Positions 40,776-50,155 of a DNA stretch of 64,000 nucleotides are shown in pieces. The notes under the pieces were generated by a model. It made no database searches. It saw only the letters and a program-made list of their open reading frames with translations, and was not told where the DNA came from. Numbering within the stretch: the first letter of the stretch is position 1; each line of letters opens with the position of its first letter. The stretch is from Thermoplasmata archaeon (GTDB lineage Archaea > Thermoplasmatota > Thermoplasmata > Methanomassiliicoccales > Methanomethylophilaceae): assembly GCA_015063185.1 (NCBI GenBank), contig SUSY01000001.1, positions 35,165 to 99,164 of the forward strand, given 5' to 3'. The position numbers and the translations under genes were made by a program.

Positions 40776-41013
40776 AGAAAGGCTCCGATACCTTCTTGGA
40801 CCTATCATCGTCAACTGACGATTCCAGAAGGTCCATGTAAGTGATCTGGGACACCATGAAGAACCTGATCCTTCCCCCGTCCATACGAATGACGAGTGCG
40901 GATTCGCTTCCGATCATGGAATAGCCTACGAAGACGCCTATCGTGTCCTCGTCCTCGGCTGACCTGATGAGATACTTGGAGCCAGGAATTATCTCGTATG
41001 GGATATCAATCAA
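40768..41013 (-). CDS. conserved hypothetical protein (81 aa)
   Basis: ORF overlapping both elp3 and the HTH gene by 8 bp in an operon. Confidence 0.65.
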   Translation of the reverse strand: MIDIPYEIIPGSKYLIRSAEDEDTIGVFVGYSMIGSESALVIRMDGGRIRFFMVSQITYMDLLESSVDDDRSKKVSEPFYG

Positions 41014-41473
41014 TCTCTTCCCTCCTCTTGGACATTAGTTGCTGAAAATGATCAACCGTTGCGGAGTAGTTCTTCATCGCCATCTCGACGTTGGAACATG
41101 TGAACGTCCAGGCCTTGGAGAGATCCCCATATCTGATACGGTAACCTTTCCTCATGTCCCCATCGTATTCCACATCCATGGATTCCAGAAGGTCCAATGC
41201 CTTCAGTTTATTGATATGCCTGTAGATGGTGGGCTTGCTTGTACCGAGAAGATAGGCCAACTCCTCCACAGACCATGCCCTGGATTGATATTTCATGAAG
41301 AATTCCATGAAAAGACGGTATGGGACGCTGTCCCTGATACTGGTAGCGGAAGTCTTGGGATCATAACCCTTTGGAATGTACCCGATGTCGATAAGGAACG
41401 ATTCAGCGACCTGATTGGGATCGGAGACCGCCGTCATCGGCGTGTTGCTGGTGACCTGTAATTCGAAGACCAT
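41006..41473 (-). CDS. winged-HTH transcriptional regulator
   Basis: WSVEELAYLLGTSKPTIYRHINKLKALDLLE helix-turn-helix. Confidence 0.8.
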   Translation of the reverse strand: MVFELQVTSNTPMTAVSDPNQVAESFLIDIGYIPKGYDPKTSATSIRDSVPYRLFMEFFMKYQSRAWSVEELAYLLGTSKPTIYRHINKLKALDLLESMDVEYDGDMRKGYRIRYGDLSKAWTFTCSNVEMAMKNYSATVDHFQQLMSKRREEID

Positions 41474-41493
41474 GGTATCCCCTTTATCGTCAT

Positions 41494-41520
41494 ACCTTAA
41501 ACAGTTAAGGTGATATATTA
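41494..41520 (-). promoter_or_regulatory. TATA-like element (TTAATATATC) with adjacent operator palindrome ACCTTAA-acag-TTAAGGT
   Basis: Perfect 7-bp inverted repeat immediately downstream of a TATA box on the minus strand, upstream of the HTH gene start. Confidence 0.55.
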
Positions 41521-41553
41521 ACTAATTGCAGGGAAATGGATGTGGAATCGGTT

Positions 41554-42069
41554 TCAAAGATCCCATTTAAGCCTATCGATGGCGGTGGCTATGCTCGTAG
41601 TGGGTATCACCGGGGATACGGGAATCGTAAGGATCCTCTCGATGGTGGGCGTCACGATCGGTGCACAGATGACTCCCAATGCACCATCCTTCTCCGCGCG
41701 AAGCGCAGCGATGATGGCATCCTCTACCGTCGACACTGGATACTCCCTCAGACGCACGATACGACCGTCGACCTCGGTCTCGCGTTCCATAGTCTGAAGG
41801 ACCTGATGAGATGCGATGACCGCGATAAAGTTCTCGGAGGACGAACTCGAAAGGATCTTGACCGAACGGATGATCATCCTCGCGGTACGAAGATTCGGTT
41901 CCCTCTTCTCCTCGACAATCTTGTACATGGTGCTCTGGGAGATGCCGGTGGCCTTGCAGAACTCGTTGACAGTCATACGGAGATCGTTTTCCAACACATG
42001 CCTCAGGGCCTTTTGGAACCCTCCCTCCTCACGGATCATGCCCGCGACAAGATCGTCCACAGCTGTCAT
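41554..42069 (-). CDS. XRE-type HTH regulator
   Basis: MTVNEFCKATGISQSTMYKIVEEKREPNLRTARMI HTH; C-terminal ligand-like domain. Confidence 0.78.
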   Translation of the reverse strand: MTAVDDLVAGMIREEGGFQKALRHVLENDLRMTVNEFCKATGISQSTMYKIVEEKREPNLRTARMIIRSVKILSSSSSENFIAVIASHQVLQTMERETEVDGRIVRLREYPVSTVEDAIIAALRAEKDGALGVICAPIVTPTIERILTIPVSPVIPTTSIATAIDRLKWDL

Positions 42070-42956
42070 GACATCCTACCCTTGGCATGATCGGCTGCGG
42101 AGAGACCTGCGATGCATCCCTCTCCAACCGCCTTGGCAACCTGCCAGGGTTTTCCGGTAACATCTCCGCATGCGTACACACCGGGAACCTCGGTACCGCA
42201 TTGACGGTCCACCTTGATCGAATCGTCCATCTCAGGCATGACTCCGAGATCCATCGCGAGATCCGCGGATGATTTGGCACCCAACTCGATGAACACACCA
42301 TCGACATCGACCTCGGAACCGTCCGCGAGTACCATCGAGGAGACCCTGTTCTCACCACGGATGCTCTCGATCGAGGTCTCCAAAAGGATGGCGCCTGCAG
42401 CGATAGCCTTCTCCTTCGCAACAGATGATGCTTTCACATCCGCAGATACCCAGTATGTCTTGGATGCATACCTTGTCATCATCGCGGCGGATACGGCCGC
42501 CTCGGTCTCGTCACCAACGATGGCGACCACCCTTCCGCGATAGAAATTGCAATCACAGATCGCACAATAGCTGACGCCTTTTCCGAAGAGCTCCTTCTCG
42601 CCTGGGACGCCAAGGGCCTTTCTGGAGACCCCGGTGGCTATGACGACGGACTTGACCTCATAGGTGCTGTCATCCTCTGCGGTGATAACGAAGGAACCGC
42701 CTACATCCTCAGCGGAGATCACATTGTATTCCACAAAGGTACAACCGAATGCCTTCGCCTGTGCGATACCATCCGCGAGGATGGAATCTCCGTCCTTGGC
42801 CCCAGGGATCCCAAAGTAATTCTCCACATGTGTTCCGGTCATCGCACTGTTGACGACCTTTCCCAGAACGACCACGGAGACCTTCTTCCTGGCAGCGTGG
42901 ATGGCTGCCTGCAGACCTGCGGGCCCAGTACCTATGACGGCGACGTCGTATTCCAT
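42066..42956 (-). CDS. trxB: thioredoxin reductase
   Basis: GTGPAGLQAAIHAAR FAD motif, CAICDC redox motif, CGDVTGKPWQVAKAVGEG. Confidence 0.92.
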   Translation of the reverse strand: MEYDVAVIGTGPAGLQAAIHAARKKVSVVVLGKVVNSAMTGTHVENYFGIPGAKDGDSILADGIAQAKAFGCTFVEYNVISAEDVGGSFVITAEDDSTYEVKSVVIATGVSRKALGVPGEKELFGKGVSYCAICDCNFYRGRVVAIVGDETEAAVSAAMMTRYASKTYWVSADVKASSVAKEKAIAAGAILLETSIESIRGENRVSSMVLADGSEVDVDGVFIELGAKSSADLAMDLGVMPEMDDSIKVDRQCGTEVPGVYACGDVTGKPWQVAKAVGEGCIAGLSAADHAKGRMS

Positions 42957-42960
42957 ACAA

Positions 42961-43635
42961 TCACAGTTCCAACATGTACTTCTTCAAGACTTCGGGAGTG
43001 AGTGAGGGGTCGAGTCCAACGATGGTATCGACCATCTTCCCATCCTTAAACATAAGGAGGGCAGGGATGGACATGATGTCGTACTTCCTGGAGACCTCGG
43101 GATTCTCATCCACATCGAGCTTTCCGACCTTTATCTCCCCAACGGAGATGTCCGCGAGACCATCGATGATCGGGCCCATCCTGCGACAGGGTCCGCACCA
43201 GGGTGCCCAACAGTCCACGATGGACAGACCGGAGGAGATGAAGTCTGCGAAGTTGGCATCGGTTACGATGGTGACATTGTCACTGTAAGTGGCGGGTTTC
43301 TTAGGTGCCACCTCGGTGATGAAACCGAGACCCATCATCTCGTCGATGATCTGCTCCTTGGTCTTGAGACCGACAACGGTCTTGACCAATTGTCCACCTT
43401 TGAAGTAAAGGAGTGTTGGGATCGCCTGGATTCCGAACTGGGAGGAAACACGCGGGGATCTGTCCACATCCATCTTGGCGATGGCCACCTTGCCCTCATA
43501 CTCATCGGCGAGCTCGGTGATGATTGGAGCGATCCTCTTACAGGGTCCGCACCAGGTTGCGAAACAGTCCACAAGAACATACTCGTTCTGTGAAATCAAA
43601 GCGTCGAAATCGATATCGGAGACGTGGATGGTCAT
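42961..43635 (-). CDS. tandem two-domain thioredoxin
   Basis: Two thioredoxin domains: FATWCGPCKR and WAPWCGPCRR. Confidence 0.93.
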   Translation of the reverse strand: MTIHVSDIDFDALISQNEYVLVDCFATWCGPCKRIAPIITELADEYEGKVAIAKMDVDRSPRVSSQFGIQAIPTLLYFKGGQLVKTVVGLKTKEQIIDEMMGLGFITEVAPKKPATYSDNVTIVTDANFADFISSGLSIVDCWAPWCGPCRRMGPIIDGLADISVGEIKVGKLDVDENPEVSRKYDIMSIPALLMFKDGKMVDTIVGLDPSLTPEVLKKYMLEL

Positions 43636-43658
43636 TTGATACACCTATTGGTAGGAAA

Positions 43659-43694
43659 TGTACGGTACACTAGATAAACACGCGTACACGCGTG
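43659..43694 (-). promoter_or_regulatory. TATA-like TTTATCTA flanked by palindromes TGTAC-g-GTACA and CACGCG-taca-CGCGTG
   Basis: Two perfect inverted repeats on either side of the AT element upstream of the thioredoxin gene. Confidence 0.5.
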
Positions 43695-43726
43695 ACAACA
43701 TGAGTACCCGTTATCCTGAAGGGATA

Positions 43727-44374
43727 TCAATCGATAACCGCATGGAATCCTGTGACCATGAATGTGACCTTCTCTGCGATCTTACATGCGTGATCACCGA
43801 TACGCTCCAGATACTTCATCACAGAGATGTAGTATGTACAGACATCCGCGGATTCCGGATTCTTCGTAATGAAATCGATGATGGACTTCATATCCTCACG
43901 AAGTGCGTTGTCCAACAGATTGTCCATGTCCGTGATCCTGTCAAAACCATCCACCGAGGCATTCTTTAGACCGTCGATTACGATTCCGACCATCTGAGTC
44001 GCGGTGTCCCCCATCGGTTTCAGACATGATATGATGTCGTACTGCAACTTATCCTTCATGTATTGTGTGGCGACTGCGATGTTCTTGCAATACTTCGCAA
44101 TCCTTTCCATGTACGTGATGCACTTCATGTATGTGGCCACGACCCTCATGTCGGACGCCATCGGCTGATAGAGGGTCAGGATCCTGATCGCCTGCTCCTC
44201 GACCTTCCTATCATAACGGTCGACCTTGACGAAATCGTCGACCATACGTTCCGCACCGTCCAGATCCATAGTGAGAAGGATATCCAATGACCTTTCGACC
44301 ATGTTCTCGGTAAGTTCCGCCATGGCCATGGTGTTCCTCCTGAGTTCGCCCATCTCTTCCTGGAACTTCATCAT
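43727..44374 (-). CDS. phoU: phosphate transport regulator PhoU
   Basis: Two PhoU helical repeats; position after pstB. Confidence 0.9.
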   Translation of the reverse strand: MMKFQEEMGELRRNTMAMAELTENMVERSLDILLTMDLDGAERMVDDFVKVDRYDRKVEEQAIRILTLYQPMASDMRVVATYMKCITYMERIAKYCKNIAVATQYMKDKLQYDIISCLKPMGDTATQMVGIVIDGLKNASVDGFDRITDMDNLLDNALREDMKSIIDFITKNPESADVCTYYISVMKYLERIGDHACKIAEKVTFMVTGFHAVID

Positions 44375-44378
44375 GTTA

Positions 44379-45173
44379 TCACCCAAACCTGCCTGTGAGG
44401 TATCTTTCGGTAAGCTCTTCCTTGGGATTGCTGAAGAGCTCGGATGTCTCCCCATATTCGATCAATTTTCCCATGTACATGAATGCAGTGTAGTCACTTA
44501 TACGGGATGCTTGTTGCATGTTGTGTGTGACTATTGCGACCGTATAGTCCTTCCTCAACTGAACGGCGAGATCCTCTATCTTGGATGTCGCAATGGGGTC
44601 GAGGGCGGATGTGGGCTCGTCCATGAGAATGACCTCGGGATTGACCGAGAGTGCCCTCGCGATACAGAGTCTCTGTTGCTGACCTCCCGATAGACCGAAT
44701 GCTGAACGATCGAGCCTGTCAGCGACCTCGTCATAGATGGCGGCCTTCTGTAGACAAGAGACGACGATCTCATCCAATTCTGCCTTGTCCTTGATCCCCT
44801 GGAGTTTTGGGCCGTAAGTGAGATTCTCCCTGATGGTCATCGGGAAAGGATTTGGTTTCTGGAATACCATCCCTACCCTGACACGTAATGTGTTCACATC
44901 GATGTTGGGAGATAGGATGTCCTGCCCATCGAACATCATGGATCCCTCCATCCTACAACCGTCCACCAGATCGTTCATCCTGTTGATGCTTCTCAGAAGG
45001 GTGGACTTGCCGCATCCGGAAGGACCGATCAATGCCGTGATGGCATTCTTCCTTATCGGAAGGGAAACATCGTAGAGGGCCTGCTTCTCTCCGTACCACA
45101 GACTCATATTACGGATATCGATCGCGATTTCGCGACCGTCCGATGAGATTGTTCCATTCATTGTACCAGTCAC
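44379..45173 (-). CDS. pstB: phosphate ABC transporter ATP-binding protein
   Basis: [57 protein letters not shown] start. Confidence 0.95.
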   Translation of the reverse strand: MTGTMNGTISSDGREIAIDIRNMSLWYGEKQALYDVSLPIRKNAITALIGPSGCGKSTLLRSINRMNDLVDGCRMEGSMMFDGQDILSPNIDVNTLRVRVGMVFQKPNPFPMTIRENLTYGPKLQGIKDKAELDEIVVSCLQKAAIYDEVADRLDRSAFGLSGGQQQRLCIARALSVNPEVILMDEPTSALDPIATSKIEDLAVQLRKDYTVAIVTHNMQQASRISDYTAFMYMGKLIEYGETSELFSNPKEELTERYLTGRFG

Positions 45174-45177
45174 TTAT

Positions 45178-47166
45178 TCACCACTTGATTTTCTTGTTGT
45201 AATGATTCCTTACGATTGAAGCCGCAATGAACATACCCAGTACGATGATGAGCAACACGGTAGCTGTACCGTACTGTGCACCGGTCGCCCCGGGAACCTC
45301 GGCTGCGAGATAGTAAAGGTGATATGGTAATGCCATCACAGGTTCCAACAAGGAACCTGCCAACTCAGGTTGGTATGCGACTGCCGCCGTGAACATGATC
45401 GGTGCAGTCTCCCCTGCGGCACGCCCGATTGCAAGGATGGAGCCCGTGATCGTACCGCCCATTGCAGCAGGAAGTACCACTTTGTAAGTGGTCTGCCACT
45501 TGGTCGCACCCATCGCTCTGGATGCCTCGCGGAGCTCCCTTGGAACGGTCATGAGTGCCTCCTCTGTGGTCCTAATGATCACAGGCACGATCATGAACGC
45601 GAGTGCCAGACATCCCGCGAGTAAGGATTGGCCCATACCGAGTGCGATTACGAGGAAGGTCAATCCGAACAGACCGAACACGACGGATGGTGTTCCATTC
45701 AGGATGTCTATGGCTTCCCTGATGATCCTGTTCAACTTACTGTCCTTGGAGTACTCGACAAGATAGATTCCCGTGAGGATACCGAATGGCGATGCGATCA
45801 CCGCTGTTCCGACGATGAGTTCCAAAGTACCCACGATCGCAGGGAATATGCCTCCCGATGCCCCACCATCCTCAGGAAACTGGGTCAGGAACTCCATACT
45901 GAGGTATGGAACCCCGTTGACAAGGATGTATCCGATGATTGCCACCAGGATTCCAATGACGACGACCATGTTGATCATCAATGCACAGACTGCGACCCCC
46001 TGCCTTCCATTCGGATCCAGTCCGTTCAACATATGGGGGATGATGACAGCGAACAGTGCCAGAACCAGTGCGAACACCAACGCCATCATGTCCCCTACGA
46101 AGAGGGAGGAGAACATCCAACCTGCTATGAATACAAGTGCCAGGAATCCGGCCCTCATCATTGTTCCCTTATTGCGATGCCAAGAATCCGACATCATAAC
46201 GATGGGCCTGGAATCGCCGAAGATACGATGGATCAAAGTAGATTTCGGATCGAATCCGGTGAACTTACGGCGCGTTCTATTGATGACGATACGTGCAAGG
46301 AGGTTCACTGCAAGGACCATCACCATGAGAACGAGTGCCAGCATGAACAACGCGGAATAGTGTGCGGAACCTACGGCCACTTCGGGCATCTCGAGTGCCA
46401 GCGTTCCGGTTATAGTACTGATCAGAGAGAACACGTTCCATAGGGGATTCGGAATGAGCGCGGAGTTTCCGGAGACCATCATCACGGCCATGGTCTCGCC
46501 GATCGCCCTCCCGATGCCGAGTGTGACCGCAGCGGAGATGCCGGAAATGGCCGCGGGTACTACCACTTTGTAAGTGGTCTGCCACTTAGTAGCACCCATC
46601 CCCAGAGACGCCTCCCTGAAGGACTGCGGAACCGAATGGATCGCATCCTCCGATACTGAAATAATGGTGGGCAAGGCCATGATACCTAAAAGGATGGAGG
46701 ATGCCAACCAGGAGGACCCATAGAGCAGGTGATTGGGAAACAGATCAATCAATATCGGTAACAACACCAACAATCCGAAGAAACCGTACACGACCGATGG
46801 GATTCCCGCGAACACTTCACAAACGGGCTTCAATCTGTTACAAAGCTTCGGCGACGAGAACTCGGAGATGTAGACGGCCGCTGCCAGCCCTACGGGGAAT
46901 GCGAAGACCATCGCACCCAGGGTTACCAACACGGTTCCGAGAACTATGGCCAATGCACCATATGCGCCCTCGTCTGGATTCCACTCGGTACTGAAAAGGA
47001 ACTCTGTGATGGAAGTGTACGAAAGCACATCCACTCCATTGAAACCGATGAATCCGATAATTAGAATGATGATTAATACAGTCAAGAAAGCTACAGCGGT
47101 GAGGGCATATCTCATCAGAACATCGTTCCTCTGACCAGGAGCCATATCACGAACGTTGAATCTCAT
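45178..47166 (-). CDS. fused PstC-PstA phosphate ABC permease (662 aa)
   Basis: Two permease modules in one ORF, each with an EAA-like loop (MGATKWQTTYKVVVPAAISG and MGATKWQTTYKVVLPAAMGG). Confidence 0.93.
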   Translation of the reverse strand: MRFNVRDMAPGQRNDVLMRYALTAVAFLTVLIIILIIGFIGFNGVDVLSYTSITEFLFSTEWNPDEGAYGALAIVLGTVLVTLGAMVFAFPVGLAAAVYISEFSSPKLCNRLKPVCEVFAGIPSVVYGFFGLLVLLPILIDLFPNHLLYGSSWLASSILLGIMALPTIISVSEDAIHSVPQSFREASLGMGATKWQTTYKVVVPAAISGISAAVTLGIGRAIGETMAVMMVSGNSALIPNPLWNVFSLISTITGTLALEMPEVAVGSAHYSALFMLALVLMVMVLAVNLLARIVINRTRRKFTGFDPKSTLIHRIFGDSRPIVMMSDSWHRNKGTMMRAGFLALVFIAGWMFSSLFVGDMMALVFALVLALFAVIIPHMLNGLDPNGRQGVAVCALMINMVVVIGILVAIIGYILVNGVPYLSMEFLTQFPEDGGASGGIFPAIVGTLELIVGTAVIASPFGILTGIYLVEYSKDSKLNRIIREAIDILNGTPSVVFGLFGLTFLVIALGMGQSLLAGCLALAFMIVPVIIRTTEEALMTVPRELREASRAMGATKWQTTYKVVLPAAMGGTITGSILAIGRAAGETAPIMFTAAVAYQPELAGSLLEPVMALPYHLYYLAAEVPGATGAQYGTATVLLIIVLGMFIAASIVRNHYNKKIKW
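45475..45501. repeat. 27-bp direct repeat, copy in PstA half
   Basis: taccactttgtaagtggtctgccactt, identical to 46561-46587. Confidence 0.9.
46561..46587. repeat. 27-bp direct repeat, copy in PstC half
   Basis: taccactttgtaagtggtctgccactt, identical to 45475-45501. Confidence 0.9.
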
Positions 47167-47175
47167 AACAACACC

Positions 47176-48030
47176 TCAAATGGACTCCAACTGCCCAATA
47201 CTGACATAGCCGATCGCCCCTGTCGCTATCCTCACGGCACCGATGACTCCGCCCGATGAATTGTATTTGACAACATCCTCTTTCATGGTCCAATCCGAAC
47301 CCATGGCTTTGTCGAAACATTCTCTGGTTCCGGAGGAATCGTCACGTGCTATCACCGCGATGGTAGTATCTGTGCCGCCAACCTCTTTCCAATTGGTTAT
47401 CTCTCCACTATAGATGGCAGAAATCTGCTCGAGTGTGAGGTTATCTACACCTGCCCCATTGACGATAACGGCCACCCCATCCTTACCGATGTGTGTGGGA
47501 ACCAATCCCTTCTCAATCTCACTGGATTTCAGATTCCTTGAGCACATACCGATGTCGAACTGTCCATTGATGGTATTGCTTGCACCTACACCGGATCCCC
47601 CGCCGGATACATTCACGTTGATTCCGAACCTGTCCTTGTACGCATCTGCCAGTCTCATCATGGTAGCCTGAACGGATGTTGAACCACCAACATTGATGGT
47701 CTGTACACCATTGGATGAGGGGACATCATATCCTGTGCGTTCCTCATCGGGCAGCGGTACGAACTCCTCTGCGACGATGCTCTGACCCTCGTCGCTTGTG
47801 ATCCAATCAATGAAACAGGCCACATTACCTGTCGGTATACCCATCGTACAAATGATCAAATTCCTTTGAATCTCGTATGAAGCATCGAGGACATTCTCTT
47901 CTGTAGGTTCCACCCCATCGATAGTCAAAACATTCAATTCCGCATCATCGACATCCGAAAAAAGAAAAACGCCGATGGATGAAAACATGATAATCGCAAA
48001 GACGAAAGTCACCAGATTCTTCCTATCCAA
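47176..48030 (-). CDS. pstS: phosphate ABC transporter substrate-binding protein
   Basis: GGSTSVQATMMRLADAYKD, GGGSGVGASNTINGQFDIGMCSRNLK; first gene of the pst operon; TTG start. Confidence 0.9.
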   Translation of the reverse strand: MDRKNLVTFVFAIIMFSSIGVFLFSDVDDAELNVLTIDGVEPTEENVLDASYEIQRNLIICTMGIPTGNVACFIDWITSDEGQSIVAEEFVPLPDEERTGYDVPSSNGVQTINVGGSTSVQATMMRLADAYKDRFGINVNVSGGGSGVGASNTINGQFDIGMCSRNLKSSEIEKGLVPTHIGKDGVAVIVNGAGVDNLTLEQISAIYSGEITNWKEVGGTDTTIAVIARDDSSGTRECFDKAMGSDWTMKEDVVKYNSSGGVIGAVRIATGAIGYVSIGQLESI

Positions 48031-48060
48031 ATTCTTGCCTCGGTACGTACTCCGGATTTT

Positions 48061-48092
48061 TCAATATATACGTTATCGATATAATATATTGA
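48061..48092. promoter_or_regulatory. inverted repeat TCAATATAT-N14-ATATATTGA upstream of pstS
   Basis: Perfect 9-bp arms in the pstS upstream region. Confidence 0.5.
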
Positions 48093-48103
48093 TTACTATG
48101 TAA

Positions 48104-48134
48104 ATCTATATTTTATATATAATTATATATAGAT
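48104..48134. promoter_or_regulatory. inverted repeat ATCTATAT-N15-ATATAGAT
   Basis: Perfect 8-bp arms in the pst/regulator intergenic region. Confidence 0.45.
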
Positions 48135-48159
48135 AATCATAATTTATATACTCCGAAGA

Positions 48160-48186
48160 AATTCCAAAATGGAATTGGGCCCAATT
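48160..48186. promoter_or_regulatory. composite palindromes AATTCCA-aaa-TGGAATT and AATTGGGCCCAATT
   Basis: Two overlapping perfect palindromes (17 bp and 14 bp) in the divergent intergenic region. Confidence 0.6.
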
Positions 48187-48308
48187 ATACAGAACCCAAA
48201 AATCTGGAAATCATTAGAAAAAACAATCGGGTCGGCCACAATATTCCTCGAAGGGATGATATATATGCCTATATAGATTGGAATCAATCGTACACGCGAG
48301 GCATATCG

Positions 48309-49310
48309 ATGGAGATCAGAAAGATTCAAGTCACAGGCGGATCCTCATTTATGGTCACACTTCCAAAGGAATGGGCGGAATCCGTTGGCATAAAGAAGAA
48401 CGCGTCTGTTGGCCTACTCCCCCAATCCGACGGTTGTTTGATGATCTGCCCCGAAGGTTCCTCCACATCACAGACTCACTCGACCAAACTAATCGATGTC
48501 ACCGATATCCATGATATGACCTTATTCTACAGACAATTGATCGGCGCCTACATCGCAGGACATAGCACCATCGAAATCCGCTCGGAAACCGGACTAAGGA
48601 CCACCATCACGAGCGTGGCATCCAATTTCGTTCAAATCGCCATCGGCCTAGAGATCCTTGAGGAGGACGATATACACATCGTCATCAAGGACCTGATCAA
48701 TCAGGACGAACTCAGACCCATCAAATCCATCGAAAGAATGAAGATCCTTGTTAGGAACATGTTGAACGATGTCCTGAATGCTCTGGATAAAAAGGATCCG
48801 AAGTACCTGGAGGACATGGAAAACCGTGATCTCGAGATCGACAGATTGAATTGGCTAATCTCCAGACAGGTGAACATACACCAGAAGGATGTGACCATAT
48901 CGAGAAGGCTCGGTGCGGACATCATGACGATATCAAGATGCGGAACCGTCAGTAAGACCATCGAAAGGATAGGTGACCATGCGATCGTCCTTTCCAAGAA
49001 CCTCCGTTCCCTAATCGAGGATGACAGTACCAACATAGTGGACGCAGAGATCGTGGCCACTGGAAGAGATGTGGTCACACTGTTCTCCGATTCGATCGCG
49101 ACGTGGGTTGCCAAGGATATGGTCGTGGCCAATGAGTGTATCACCAGGGGTGAGGAACTGGTATCGAAATCGATTTCTATCTCAGCGATGTCGGAGAATC
49201 TTGAAGGAAAGGGAGCATTGGCTGCCAAGATCATAGCTGAGAGCGTGAAGAGAATCGCGGAATACAGCATGGACATCTCGGAGATGACCATCAACGCTGC
49301 AATGGAGTGA
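48309..49310 (+). CDS. phosphate uptake regulator: AbrB/SpoVT-like N-terminus plus PhoU domains
   Basis: MEIRKIQVTGGSSFMVTLPKEWAESVGIKKNASV (AbrB-like) then PhoU-type helices; divergent from the pst operon. Confidence 0.88.
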   Translation: MEIRKIQVTGGSSFMVTLPKEWAESVGIKKNASVGLLPQSDGCLMICPEGSSTSQTHSTKLIDVTDIHDMTLFYRQLIGAYIAGHSTIEIRSETGLRTTITSVASNFVQIAIGLEILEEDDIHIVIKDLINQDELRPIKSIERMKILVRNMLNDVLNALDKKDPKYLEDMENRDLEIDRLNWLISRQVNIHQKDVTISRRLGADIMTISRCGTVSKTIERIGDHAIVLSKNLRSLIEDDSTNIVDAEIVATGRDVVTLFSDSIATWVAKDMVVANECITRGEELVSKSISISAMSENLEGKGALAAKIIAESVKRIAEYSMDISEMTINAAME

Positions 49311-49317
49311 TAGACGT

Positions 49318-49581
49318 ATGATGGATGAAACAGGCGACATAATCGGATTGAACGTCTACACCCCAAAGGGAATATTCGTTGGAAAAGTATCGGAAATGGG
49401 TTTTGACCTGGCCAATCGTTGTGTGGATGGCCTGATAGTGAAGGATGTCAACCCCGTATTGGCGGAACACGGCATAGTCATCAACATCCCCTACTCCTGG
49501 ATATCCGCAATAGGTGATGTGGTCCTACTGAAGAGATTCCCCGAGAAGATACTCAGAGACGGAACTCTTCAGGGACTGTGA
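49318..49581 (+). CDS. PRC-barrel domain protein
   Basis: IIGLNVYTPKGIFVGKVSEMGFDLANRCVDGLIVK. Confidence 0.75.
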   Translation: MMDETGDIIGLNVYTPKGIFVGKVSEMGFDLANRCVDGLIVKDVNPVLAEHGIVINIPYSWISAIGDVVLLKRFPEKILRDGTLQGL

Positions 49582-50155
49582 ACGGTGCACATGCACCCTT
49601 CATCTGCGGATACTCACCTAAACGTTCCACCAGAACATCGAGGTCCTCGCCATACAGGTCCGAGAGCTCCCTGTGCAATGCCTCCATCCTGTCGGCACCG
49701 CGATCCGAACCCTTGTTCCTGAGACGGTCCACGGAATAGTCGTGAGTCACCAAACGATTGTCGCTGACCATATTGTCTGCATGCGCAACTATCTTCTGCT
49801 CTATGGTCCGGGGGATATAATCGCCACTGGGGAGTCCGAATCCTATCGCGTCCTCCACATCCAAACCAGCACCGGTGTGTCTACGAACGATCTCGGCCAC
49901 CTCATCCGGGAGGTCCAACTCACGGACTATCCCGTACCCGATCAGAGCATGCTCTATGGAATGCGTGACCGAACGACCGATGTCGTGGAGCAAGGCACCG
50001 GCGCGAAGCAGGCTCCTGTCGCAATCTATCCTCTCGGCGAAGGCTTCCGCCATGGTGCAGACCGTACAACAGTGCACGATCACGCGCCTCTTACAACCTG
50101 CCTCCTCCAGAAGACGAATGCACTCCTCTTCACTGGGGTAGATCCTTGTTGACAA
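49553..50155 (-). CDS. HD-domain phosphohydrolase (TIGR00295-like)
   Basis: GALLHDIGRSVTHSIEHALIG and IVAHADNMV. Confidence 0.85.
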   Translation of the reverse strand: MSTRIYPSEEECIRLLEEAGCKRRVIVHCCTVCTMAEAFAERIDCDRSLLRAGALLHDIGRSVTHSIEHALIGYGIVRELDLPDEVAEIVRRHTGAGLDVEDAIGFGLPSGDYIPRTIEQKIVAHADNMVSDNRLVTHDYSVDRLRNKGSDRGADRMEALHRELSDLYGEDLDVLVERLGEYPQMKGACAPFTVPEEFRL

